Assembly (NCBI GenBank): GCA_030549335.1
Contig: CM060191.1
Location: 1,183,001-1,247,000 of the forward strand
Length of the DNA: 64,000 nucleotides
From: Pontederia crassipes
Lineage: Eukaryota > Streptophyta > Magnoliopsida > Commelinales > Pontederiaceae
Direction of reading: 5' to 3'
Shown: piece after piece, positions 35,414 to 48,600 of the stretch
How the letters are laid out: each line of letters starts with the position of its first letter
Position numbering within the stretch: position 1 is the first letter of the stretch
Made by a program: the position numbers and the translations under genes
Notes under the pieces: model-generated
Database searches by the model: none
What the model was told of the DNA's origin: nothing
Seen by the model: only the letters and a program-made list of their open reading frames with translations

Positions 35414-36330
35414 ACATACTTAGATATTATTAAAAAAAATACAACGTAAGTTTAATGTGACATTTATAAATCATTCAATTTTTTAACAAATATGTAAAAG
35501 ATTAACCACCGACTACTCAATCAGTTGAAATCATCATGTATTCAACACGCGTTCTTGAGTGAAATATCTTAGAAAAAAAGAATAATGGGAATGGAGAAAA
35601 AATATATAAAAAAGAATGATTAAATAGAGAGAAAGGAGAAGATAAGAAGTTGTTAAATAAGATTTAAATATAAGATTATTTGATTAGTAATTAATTATCT
35701 TCCATATTTTATAATATATTTTCGAGTTAGCTTTAAATTTTAATAATATCAACTTGCATCTTCTCCACATTTCCAAACATTTACATTTAATTTGTTATCC
35801 TTGTTAAAATTTATGTTTAATTTAATTATTTGTTTTAAAAAATAATAAATGGGTTCCACCTCTTAACCTTATATATGTCATAGTCCTATTTGGTTATTTA
35901 CGTTTTAAATTAAATATATGAAATTTAATAATGATAGAAAGATAGATGTATTATTAAAGGTAAATATACTTTGGGTGAAATGAAAACATTTGGAAAGTGG
36001 AAGGAGGTGCGTATATAATACTAACGCCTTTGAAATCTGAATTAACACCTTTGATACCACCCTAAAATTAACATTTTTAAAAAAAAAGAAAAGTAGGAAT
36101 AATAACTTACATGAGAAGTATTATCGTTGATAGATTATTATTTAAATAATTTATTTTTTCGCTAAAACATTGCTATAGAGTAAGAAAAATTATGTTGGTT
36201 CTATTGTACCGAGAAACAAATTGTGGTTCATGACCATAAATGAAAACTAATTATATCTCTGAAAATAAAACACTAATTATCTCCATTTTCCCAAAAGTAA
36301 TGGCGTTTATGGTTCGGATCCGTTTCATGT
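35414..36330. other. AT-rich upstream region of THO2
   Basis: No gene or transposon could be supported. The sequence shifts from AT-rich to GC-rich at about 36310, which marks the THO2 promoter and leader. Confidence 0.5.
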
Positions 36331-36393
36331 GATCCGACCCGAACTCCAGGTGCGGGGACCGATTGCAACGTTCACTGTTTGCACTAACTCAAA

Positions 36394-36409
36394 TGGGCCT
36401 CGTGGCCCA
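36394..36409. promoter_or_regulatory. Palindromic site II pair (TGGGCC) upstream of THO2
   Basis: TGGGCC-TCGT-GGCCCA lies about 260 bases before the THO2 start codon. TGGGCY site II motifs bind TCP factors and are common in promoters of plant housekeeping and growth-linked genes. Its role here is inference from position and motif. Confidence 0.45.
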
Positions 36410-36666
36410 ACAAAAAGCCACCGCCATGTCCCCAAAGGGCATGAAACCCTTTCGACACCTCTCTCCGACCACCACCACCACCAGCAGCAGCGGTACCACC
36501 GCTTTCCTCCTCCCTCCTCCGCCCAGAAGCAAGACCTCCTCCGCCGTCTCCGCACCCTAATCGCCGATGCAACTAGCCGAATTCCGAGCTTCCCCCTAAG
36601 TTTTCCTCTTCTCCTTCCTCCTCCTCCCCCTCCTCCTCGTCCTCCATCTCCCCCTTCCCTTCTCCC

Positions 36667-39600
36667 ATGTCGCTCCAGTCGCCCGAGCTGAAGTACGTCA
36701 CAGAGGAGCGCCTGCAGGAATGGAAGGCCGCGGGCTCCGCGGTTCCCAAGTCTTCCGAGCCCGTTCCCGTGTCCCGTTTCCTCTACGAGCTCTGCTGGGC
36801 GATGGTTCGTGCTGATTCCGCGCGCACGTTTCTTTCTTCTGTTTCTTAGGGTTTTTGGATTGCTTGGGACTTGGCTGGCCTGATGAATGGGTTTTTGGCT
36901 GACAGGTTCGCGGGGACTTGCCGCTCCAGAAGTGCAAGGTAGCCCTGGATTCGGCAGTCTTTGCCGAGGAGCAGCAGCGGGCGGAGGATGTGGGTTCCGT
37001 GTTTGCTGATATCATTGCTCACATGGGTCAAGATGTCAGTGTTACAGTTTCCTTTTTTTCTAAAATTTTGAAGTATTGATTTTGATATATGATTCGTTGT
37101 TAATGGAGACTGAGCTGCATTGCGCCTTTTCAAGTATTGTGGAGTCAATAGAATCCGTGATTCTTGATCTTGTATTCCCAGAACTTTACCGATAAACCAG
37201 CAGAAATTCTTTTGTTTCCTTCCAGAGTATTTTGCATGTTTTTTTGAGGAGTATTTTACATGTTAGAGATCGATTGGTTCATAACAAGATTCCTAGTGGA
37301 AAACAATCTATACAACTTAAAATTTCCAGTATGTTCTATGGGAAAGGTGGCCCGTGAAGTGAAGCCATCATACTAGTAGAAATTAAGTGGAACTATTACT
37401 CTTGGCTGTTGCAACATTGATAACTGTGCTTCCAAGTCAAGTACTCTTGGATGCTGTAACTTTGGCATTTAAAACTGGAATGGGTGAAAGTTCTATTTCA
37501 AACTAACATCTCGGAAGAAGTAATTTTCAGTTGGTCAATGAGATACGTGTCTACTTTGGATGTTTAGCATAGGATATTATACAAAGAGACGTATGAGGAA
37601 TGAGATTGAGAAGATGTATATAGCTCTACATCTGAAGTCATATGTAGGCATCTTACATGTATTTTCTTTCCATCAAACATTAAAGTGCAGACTCCGTTTC
37701 AGAGCAGATTGTGCAAAGCTGATCAGAATATCCACATCTTTTTATATTTCAGTTTCATGGAGTTAGTCATTTGACAATGTGTAAATTTCATAAATAATTC
37801 AAAGGTGCACAGAGAAAGTACATATTCAGTCGTGATAGTGTATTAGAAATTATTGATTATTGTATTTAGTATCTTCAATAAAATTGTTTCTTTTGCTAGC
37901 TTCTACGAATTGATGCTCTGATATTGTGCTTTCTCTCTATCAATCTCTCTTTCTGTATACTTATGCATATATATTGTGTATATATGCACACTTTGTCTCC
38001 TGTTGTATGTTACATGTGACGTAACAACTATCTTCTTCATTTGTGGGTCATATTTCTTTTCTCTGATAATCTGTCTTTGATATGAGCTTATTGTTTCTTT
38101 TATTGTCCACCTTGCAGATCACCTTACCTGCAGAGTATCGTACTCGTCTCATTAAGTTGGTAAGACTACCCACCATGTTTCTTTTGATTTCAAATTTGGC
38201 TTCACTTTTCTTATATGCTCTGCCAATAGTCTTGTCCTATATGCTGTGAAAGAAGGAATTATATCCTAAAGATGAAATAAATAAAAAAAAATTCATGTGA
38301 TACATGTGCTTATTTATTGTGCATTAACGGTGAGCACAATATCTTGTCATTCCTTTTTTATGAAGGAGAAAGGATGACTACTGAGCATCTGTGGTCATCC
38401 ACTTTGTATTGAGGTCATCAAATCAGAAAATTTTACAAGTGTGTATTGGAAGCTGATGTGCATTTTGTTAGAGGGGAATATAAGGAATAAAATGCAAGAC
38501 AAGAACCATGTGACAGACTAGAATGAATGTTGTGCCTGTAAACTGCAAGTCGAGGACTATGACCGAGGGCCTTTGAGGTCCTAGTCATAAGAGTGCTGTT
38601 CAGCTCAGCTCAGCATAGACAAAGATCAGTGAGGACCTTAGACTACCTATACTAAAGTTACTCAAGAACGGCTCCACCACCTCATTTTACCAACTTGATG
38701 GCAGGAGCTTAAAATGATTGTTCATCACGAAACACACATGAGGACTAAATTTGCTACTGCAATATTTTGATTTGTAGTGGAAACACAAATGAATGTTTCA
38801 GTCCTAAAACCTACATCAAACTGCAACTCAGATTCAGTTCTAGCAATCAGCTCATAAAGGTGCCTTAAACAAATCAGCTCATAAAGGCAGATTTTTCATT
38901 TAAACCTATAAGAACAACATTACACTGAACACAAGTAGATTATCTACGGGAAATCACAGCAGTATGATCCTAAACTACCAATCTTTTTGAAACGGGAAAA
39001 GGCGACCAGCAAGGTGGTAGTCGTCCTAAACTACCAATCTTAAGAGATTACAGGAGTTTAGCTGATCATTTTCTTAAAGTCCAAAATAAGAAATCTATAC
39101 GAAAACAGGATCTAGAAGGTTGGGTGCAGCCACATGATGAAGCTGCCTCCACCTTTCCTTCCCTAGGATTCTTCTCCTTGCTCCTCCCACTAATGATTGC
39201 CGCCTTCTTTCTTATACTCTTCACCACAGCCCTTTGATGGAATTGGAAGCTTTTTTTCTGAGAGGGAAAAGGATGAGCACAAGTTTGTGGTTGTCATCCA
39301 AATATATATACATACATATGTGTATATATATATATATATACAACAACAACAAAGCCTTATCCCACTAGGTGGGGTCGGCTACATGGATCATACGACGCCA
39401 ATTCGTTGATCCATGTTCATAAGATTCGACAGGGTTTTACGCTGGCTGTCGGGGCCTAACACAACCCTCCTCCTTTATCCGGGCTTGGGACCGGCTATAA
39501 AACATAGGCGGAGTTATATATATATATGTCAAAGAAGATGGTCAACATGTACAAATAAAAAGGCTCTACAGTGAAGAGCGGCAAAAGAGAGAGGTGTGAG

Positions 39601-42600
39601 CACTATTCAAAACCTCACTCACGAAGAAGAAAAGAAATGTGGTGTACAACGTCATCCACCTGACATCTCTCCCCCTGAAAGATAATTCGGTTATGCTGGA
39701 GCCAAACGGCCCAGGTGCCAATAAAAAATGTCGCCACAGATAGTCTCCATCTCCACCGCTGTCCAGCCAGGGACCGTAAAGCCTGCCAAAAATCTCCGGA
39801 GATGAGGGGAGAATGCCCATGGTGCTCACTCGTGACCAAACATGTTGGGAAACCGCACAACCGAAGAATAGGTGGGCAACATCCTCTAAATGTAGGATAT
39901 ACAAATACTTGATCACATGAGAAATGAGATTTCAATCAATTGAATCATCAATGTTACCTTGTCTAACACTGGTGATGCTGTTGTAGCGTGTCGTCATCAT
40001 GCCCCTGTAATGTTCAGCGATATGACGATGATTTTTTTTTTTTGCAATGAGAAAGGACGACTAGCAAGCTGGTAGTCATTCAAAAGTTTCATTAAAAATA
40101 GTAGGGGTTACAAAAGTTTGATAGGAAGGCCAACAGAAACTTCAAGGCCATGAATCCAAAATGACAGCATCACACTACTCCATACCAAAGATGGCCACTT
40201 TAGTCCACACATCGTTAACCAACATCAATCTTGCATCCTAATTGAGGAGTTTACAAGAGCCACATTGGTCATCCCATAGTACGAAACTTGTTTCCTGAGG
40301 TGGGCATTGTTCATCCTTTAAAGGTTGTGGTCACCAAGGCCCCTTCCGCAGCTGGGTGGCTCATGACCTTTGAAGCATTTGGGTTACGGACATGCTTTCG
40401 CCTGACACCACAAACCTGAGCCACCAAAGCAATGATGTTCAGGTCATGTACCAGAATGGGTTCAGAATCAGGCAATGCAGTTGAGTCTCTAGCCTCATCT
40501 GACGTGTATGTATCCTGTTCTGGCTCCGCTGCAGGATTCTGGTCAATCCTCACCGTATGCTTGAGTCCCAAATGAGTGGAACCCACTCCTGTGCCAACAA
40601 TGGTCCAACAACAACTGCCTCATCTCCTGTGGCAGAAACTCTGGGAGATGGTGGAGGATCTGCATTCAAATTTTGTCTAGCCATGGTGCAATGTTCCTCA
40701 ACTGACACCTCCGGTCATGGGTTTGTGGCCGTGGGTCGAGTGGTCTCTTAGCCTGGCTGGCAGAGCCAGGGTGACAGACTGAGAGGCCAGAAGGGGGCGT
40801 CACCGACCTCAGACATCGCTGGCTGAGAGTTATGGCGGGAGGCCGCGACGTGGGGGGGGGGGGGCATCGCCGTAGGTGGGTGCCCTCCCCTGGGCTGCGG
40901 TGGGCATCGCCGGCTGGAGTGCAGGTCGGACGATCCTGCGGATTCCAGCGAGGTGAGGCTGAAGAGGACCGGCGAGGCGAGGCGAGGCTGGAGGAGATGG
41001 GTTGATTTGGGGTCGAAGATATTGAGGTGGGGCCACTGACTGGGATGGTGGTGAAGGCAGATTGGAGGCGGGTGAGGTGATGTGGGGTCGCTGCAGGATC
41101 ACCGGTGGCTGGAGGAGGGTTTACGGTGGCACTGTAGCAGGATGAGGTCGGGTCTGAACAGGTGAGTTGGGCTCGGGTTTGATGGATGTTGGAGTTAGGT
41201 TGGGAGGTGAGTGGCCGTCTGTGGATGGTTCACTGTATGCTCATGTGTCTTGCTGATGTGTGTGGGAGATGCATGCGGATGGACAAAGCTCACGGTCGTC
41301 ACCTGATGGGGAGAAGCGGACCCTCAGCCGGCAGTGACATCTGCCCACTGCTGTGACTTTAGCCATGTCTAGCGAGCCGAGCAAGGGGAGGATGAATAGT
41401 CGGTTGCCCAGCCGCTGAACCATCTCTGTCACGAATTACTGCCGGAGCAGATGGAGTGGCAATCCCTGAATCTCCAGTGTCCTCATGCTTGCCGGTGACT
41501 TCGACAGCGCACCAATATCCTCCGTCCATAGCTGCCACACTATTGTTTCCTTAGAGCGATAGGTGCTTCTTACAGGCTGAGAGCTAATTGTGATGAAATC
41601 AGTGAGAAATGCCAAAGCCACCGGTCATTGTTGGTGTGCTTTTTCCTACAATGGTCAGTGGCAAAAGTAGAAAGCAGACAAGCAAAATCAGCAAGAGAGA
41701 CAATGGACGAGAAGTATCCTTGTTGGATAATAAGAAAAAGGACGGAAGAATTTGACAACCAACCCTTTTCTTTCCTTTGTTCCATAATTGCATTGTGGCA
41801 TTAAAGAAAGACATGAATTATCCTGTAATTTGATTAAATATTTTCATTGGATGAAACATTCGAGTTAACCATTTCAAATGGTTTTGTGACATCATTTTCA
41901 TGCACCAAAGAAAGACATGAATTATCCTGTAATTTGATTAAATATTTTCATTGGACGAAACATTCGAGTTAACCATTTCAAATGTTTTTGTGAGATACAT
42001 TTTCATGCACGATTCATTTCATGCCCAACAATTTTAAACTGAGCCAAGTTGTTTTTCCACTCTAAAACGCAAAATCGACGTGAATTTGAGTGTTAATACT
42101 AGAGTCTAGCAATTGTGTTACAGGATTGATAGAGAGCACGATGAAAAATCAGAGTTATTACTTCATGAGTTACGACCTAAGAGTGGAGTCCATTCAGTGG
42201 CTTGGTTGGATTTTTGCGGACATACTTGGCTACTTCAAGATGGAAGCTTTATATACAATGCTTTGTGCCTTCCTATCACGATAGGTTGGGCAAATTATGG
42301 GAACAAGCAAGACTTATGGAGTGTTGTTTTCTTTGCGTACTATGACCGCGATCTTTCATAGTCTTGCCTACGTTTCACTTGGTGGAGCATCATCATTCTA
42401 GCTTCTTCATTCTCCCCTTGGCGAGGTTTTTCTTCATAGCCTCATAAGGCTCAGAAGCTGCTTTCTCCTTTGGTAGCACGAGAGGATACCAAGCAGCAAT
42501 GTTGTAAAAATCGCGTCCCAACACATAAAAACGTACGATTTTACGATCCCACATCTGAAAAACGTGCTCGATCCTACTGATCTCTGGAGACACTCGTCTC

Positions 42601-45600
42601 CAGTGTTCCCACCTTTTTTTTTTGCCGCCGAGTTAGTGTCTCAGCACACCACATGAGCGCAAAGCCAATAAGGAAGAAACAAACTGACGATGCCCTAGTT
42701 ACCTTCGCTTGCCGCCGGTTGTTGCAGTCGCCTGCCGCCGTGTTTTTTAGCTGCTGTGTGTTGCAGCCGCCTGCCGCCGGTACTCCCCGTCTCCTCCCTC
42801 CCTCAATCTCTCGCTGTCGCCATTCTTTCTCTCTCTCACGCGGTCTGCTCCTGCTCGCGCGACTCGCCGCCTCCCTGTGCGGCGCAGGGAGGTGCTGGCA
42901 TCTCTCTGCTCACGAGCAGGGAGCTCCGAGGTCTCCCTGCTCATGAGCAGGGAGCGCCGAGGTTTCCCTGCTCGTGAGCATGGAGCGCCGACTCGTACAA
43001 GATGATGAGCATTTTGATTCAGAATTAGGATTTAAAACTTAAATTAGGAATTAGGGTTATATAAAGTGCATGTTTAGTTAGATTTTAATTAGTATAGATA
43101 ATAGATTTAGTGTTACAGTCACCGATAATAGAAAAATGGCATCTGGTTAAAACTTATTTTAGTTTTGGTAATTTGGAATTTGGTATTAATCCTTTGATAT
43201 GTTGCTTGATGTTTTGGTAACTTGATGAAATTATAATATCATATTCAGTTTTGTGCTAATTAATATATTAAAAAAAGTAATCTGGTAGAATCGGCCATGA
43301 CGTGTTACGTGTTCACGATTTACGTTTTTTCCTGGCCCTCTGTGTCGTGTCCGTTTTACGAGTTTGACAACATTGCCAAGCAGCATCATTGCTGACTTCA
43401 CATTAGGGTTCATGACGCTCACCTGGTTATCTGGCTTCAGCATGAACCCGCACCATCTTTGGGGTTGAGTAATGTTACCCACAATGATTGTGTACATCAC
43501 ACCTCGTTTTTTTGTGAGAGTGGAGAGTGGGACAGGGTTAGATCATGTTCTTGTGTTTTTCCCTCTTTTCCCCTCCCCTCTCTCTTTTTGTTTTTTGACC
43601 TTACACCTATTCAACTTACTTCTTAAGGAACTTGAGAGGGTGAAGTTGCTGGAGAAGGTCTGCTTCTTCTCTCTCTATTTTTCGAGGCTTCCTCTCTTTT
43701 GTGTCACTATAGATGCAAATTGAGGATCTGCCCTAGATCATGTTGCCATGTTTGTTACATGTTGATTTGACATGTTAGGCCATTGCCAAATACTGTTCTG
43801 ATGGCTTGCCTAATTAATATGACACTACTGCTGCATGCCTGGATAATCCAACACTTGAAAACTTTGTGCTACAACTTAAATTTGTTATGGATCTTCTAAA
43901 AAAAAAACTTTGTTATGGATGAATTATGTCATTTTACGTGCATGTGGTTGTTTCCTTTCGCTCATCTTTTGTTTGTGTCTCAGTTGCATTTTACTGTGCT
44001 CTCTATTTGATCGGTTTGTTTATACTATGTAGACGAAGTGGCTTGTAGAGTCTCAGTTGGTTCTGCCTAGGCTTTTGCAGGAACGTTGTGAGGTAAATCT
44101 TCTTTTATGCCATCTTTTTTTTGTTTTTGTTTGACATTGATTGTTCCAGTGATCTGTGTTATTGCACTGGATAGTTTTTTCTAAGGGTATTTTTGCATGT
44201 AAGATGCTATTTTGCTTTCTCTACTTTGTAGGAAGAATTCCTCTGGGAGTCTGAATTGAGCAAAATGAAAGGACAAGATTTGAAGTCAAAAGAGGTACAT
44301 GTTGGATGTTTGATTTATTTTGAGTTTTATTACATTCTGCACAGTCATTTGCTTGATGCTTCAAATGGTTCTCCATGTTCAAGGACATGAAAATCTCATC
44401 CTGGTTTGCTGAGAAAATGCTGAGTCCTGTTCTGTAAATGTGAATCGCCATATTCTGGAGTAATTTCATTGGTTAAACATGTGATCTATTCATTGAGGTG
44501 GTATAATTTGAATGCATAACTAAGATTTAAGCACAAACTAGTGGATGATGAAAAAAGGTAACTGCTTTCTTATATTTTTTTCATATTCATCAACTTGTAG
44601 GCTTGATTTCTCTTATATTTATCTTGAACTGCAGGTTAGAGTGAACACGCGCCTTCTCTATCAACAAACAAAGTTCAATCTTCTTAGGGAAGAAAGTGAG
44701 GGCTATGCAAAATTGGTGAGCACGTAACTGTTGTTTTGAATTCCAATGTGGATTAACATGAACAAGAAGAACTGTCTTTCAAGTTGTTCTTTTGACAGTT
44801 TTCTTGTTTGCTGAAGCTTAAAGTTCCCTCTTGTGTTGTTTATATTAACTTTTATGAGCTAAGAACTTCATATCAGCAACATGGTATCGACTATACATAA
44901 TTTTCCTTCTTTTTATGAGCTATACACAATTTCCCTAATTTTCTTGGGTGGTTGATTTATATTTCTTCCTAAGAAATATAAATCAAACTCCGCCTATATT
45001 TTATAGCCGGTCCCAAGCCCGGATAAAGGAGGAGGGTTGTGTTAGGCCCCGACAGCCAGCATAAAATCATGTCGAATCTTATGAACATGGATCAACGAAT
45101 ATATTGTGTTAATGCTAGGTCGTTACCCGTAAGTAACGCGCTGTACAGCTCGGGTACAGTGATAAGAGAGCAAGAGCCGCTGCATCCTCGCCTGAATGCA
45201 GTGTTAAATGAGCAAGGGCTACCGCACTCTAATGGACGGAGGCGGTTAAAGAAGCTAGTTCATGAGACTAAGGTCAGATTAAGTTCTTGGAACATTGGGA
45301 CGTTGAATGGGAAGCGCCTCGAGGTGGCACAAGTAATGGACCAGCGTAAGATTAGTATCTTATGCTTGCAAGAAACTAGATGGGTAGGAGAGGGAAGTAA
45401 AAAGATTAGGTTAAATGGTTCCAAACTTTGGTACACGGGTAAGGTAAATGGAAGGAATGGTGTTGGTATTATCGCGGATGCAGAATGGAGGAAAAATGTT
45501 GTGGGAGGATCGAATCATATCCGTGAAAGTAATTGTTGGAAAGGAGACTGAACATTATTAGTGCATATGCACCCCAAGTAGGAGCAGAATCACATCTCAA

Positions 45601-48600
45601 GGAGAAGTTTTGGGCAGATATGGAGGGTTTGATTGAAAGTATACCAACAACCGAGAAAGTTTATATTGGGGGAGACCTTAATGGACATGTTGGTAAAGAG
45701 GCAGGACCACATGCAAGGGTTCATGGTGGTTTTGGTTTTGGGGAGTTGAATGAGGAAGGACAAACTATTATTGATTTTTCTTTAGCATACGACCTTAAGA
45801 TTATCAACACTTATTTTAGGAAGAGAGAGGAACATTTAATCACATACAAAAGTGGAACTCATAGGTCTCAAATCGATTTTTTCTTGACAAGAAATACTGA
45901 TAAAAGACGCTGTACTAATTGCAAAGTAATTCCTGGGCATGGGGTGACTACACAACATAGATTGTTAGTTCTTGATATGCAAATGAAATGTATAATACCA
46001 AAATCCCGAACAGTTTTTGATCGAAAGATCAAGTGGTGGCAGTTAAAGGGGGAGAAGCGAGAGACTTTTAGAAGTAAGTTATTAGAGGAAAATGTGTGGG
46101 AGTTAGAAGGAGATGCTAGTATCATGTGGAAGAATGTGGCAAAAAAGTTTGAAATGGTTGCTAAAGCCATTTTAGGAGAATCAAAAGGTTTTGGACCACG
46201 AGATAAGGAGACTTGGTGGTGGAATGAGGAGGTCCAAGAAAAGGTGCGTAATAAGAAGAATTGTTTCAAGGCGATATACTTGGACAATAGTTCTGACAAT
46301 TGGGAAAAGTATCGTTTGGCGAAAAGGAAGGCTAAGAAGGCAGTTAGTGATGCTCGTGCTAAAGCATATGAGGGGTTTTATAAGGAGTTAGGGACAAAGG
46401 CTGGTGAACAAAGGATTTACAAGATTGCAAGGAATAAAGAGGAGTCGAGAGATTTGGATCAAGTAAGATGCATAAAAAATGAAGTTGGCAAGGTTTTAGT
46501 TACTGAGGGAGATATTAAGAACAGATGGGAAGAGTATTTCTATAAGCTATTTAATGATCGATGTGAAGGTTCCCGTTGTGATTTGGAGGACTTGACAGTT
46601 AGCGAATGTGAGCTTAATAGGTCATTTTATCGTAGAATTAGAGTCTCGGAGGTTAGCGAAGCTCTTAAGAAAATGGAGAATGGTAAAGCCGTTGGACCGG
46701 ATGGTATACCGATTGAAGTTTGAAAATGTTTAGGAGAAAAAAGTGTGTTGTGGTTATGTAAACTATTTAATGAGATTTTACGGTCGAAAAAGATGCCTGA
46801 TGATTGGAGATTAAGTACATTAGTTCCTATTTACAAAAATAAAGGGGATATTCAGAATTGTGCAAATTATAGAGGGATTAAACTTATGAGTCACACTATG
46901 AAATTATGGGAAAAAGTGATTGAGTATAGATTGAGAATGGAGACTAGTATTTCTGAGAGACAATTTGGGTTCATGCCAGGAAGATCCACTACAGAGGCGA
47001 TTTATTTACTAAGGGGGATGATGGAGAAGTATCGAAGTAGGAGAAGAGACTTACATATGACTTTCATTGACTTAGAGAAGGCGTATGATCGGGTACCAAG
47101 GGATGTACTTTGGAAAGCCTTGCAAAAGAAGAGGGTGAATGTTGCCTACATTAAGGTAATACAAGATATGTACGATGGGGCATTGACTAGGGTTAGGACA
47201 CCCGGAGGTGAGACAAATGAATTTCCTATAGGAATTGGCCTGAATTAAGGATCAGCTGTAAGCCCGTATCTATTTAACTTAATTATCGATGCTATAACCG
47301 AGAGTATCAGAGAGGAGGTACCTAAGTGCATGCTATTTGCGGATGATATAGTACTTTTAGCGGATTCAAGAGAAGAGATTAATACAAAATTGGAAATATG
47401 GAGAAATACGTTGGAGTCAAAGGGTTTTCGTTTAAGTAGGAATAAAACAGAATATATGCATAACAATTTCACAAATAAACAACTTAGAGACGATTTGAAA
47501 GTTAGGCTAGGGGAGGATATAATATCTGAAGTGACAAAGTTTAAATATTTAGGATCAATTGTAAGACAAGATGGTGAGATTGATGACGATGTTAATCATA
47601 GAATTCAAGCTGGTTGGTGTAAGTGGAGGAAAGCCACTGGAGTTCTTTGTGATAGAAAAGTACCCAATAAAGTTAAAGAAAAAATCTATCGTACTGCTAT
47701 AAGGCCAGCAGTGTTATATGGTAGTGAATGTTGGGTTATGAAGGAACAACATGAACGTAAAGTGGGGGTAGCCGAAATGAGGATGTTGAGATGGATGTGT
47801 GGTCATACAAGATTAGATAAGATTAGGAATGACCATATACGTGAACGAGTCGGAGTGACTCCTATTAGTGAGAAAATGGTAGAGAATCGTTTGAGATGGT
47901 TTGGTCATGTTCAGAGAAGACCATTAGATGCGCCAGTAAGAAGAGTAGATCAAATAATTTGGAGTCCGATTAAAAGAGGGAGAGGGAGGCCAAGGCGCAC
48001 ACTTGGCGAACTAATAGAGTAAGATCTATTGGTGAATAATATACCGAAAGGTTTGGTTACTAATAGAACGGCATGGCGTCGTATGATCCATGTAGCCGAC
48101 CCCACCTAGTGGGATAAGGCTTTGTTGTTGTTGGTTGATTTATATTTCTTCCTATTAACCTCAGATATAAATCGCAAAGGGTAAGTTGATAGTTTTGTAG
48201 TTTAGACTTTCCTCTTTTAGGGGATTTTTGTAGGTTGGAAGAAGGCGGAGGTAGAGACTGCCAGCTGATAATGAGTCCAATATCCATACCCAACCATCCG
48301 TCCTCGACGGATCCGGACGAAACAGAGAGATCCTTTAGTGAAGTGCCAGTAGCTCAGAAAAACGTTGAAAAGAAGAGTGGAGAGCTGCAAAGAAGAGTCC
48401 AGGAACCGGTACCTCAGACAAGGTCTCAGCCATAGATGCATCTGGATGCGCCGCCAAGGCCCACAATCGAGGGAAGGACTCCGCTAGCAAGCTCCCGGGT
48501 AACCAGTCTTGTTGTCAAAAGGAAAAGGCCTCTCGGAGCTGAGTGAAGAAGTCATGAAAGGGTGCACCCACTGGAGTAATCCCGCCAAAAACCTCCAAAA

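Noticed and set aside
36329-36691. 120-codon frame overlapping the THO2 start
   Set aside because: Proline- and serine-rich low-complexity translation of the 5' UTR; THO2 uses a different frame from 36667.
42901-42993. Regular palindromic repeats resembling a CRISPR array
   Set aside because: Units abut without spacers, there are only three, and the context is a plant transposon.
44949-48153. RTE frames as an exon set of a host craniofacial-development-like gene
   Set aside because: Such names come from mis-annotated RTE LINEs. The 22-bp duplication, TTG tail and endonuclease-RT motifs show a LINE inside a THO2 intron.
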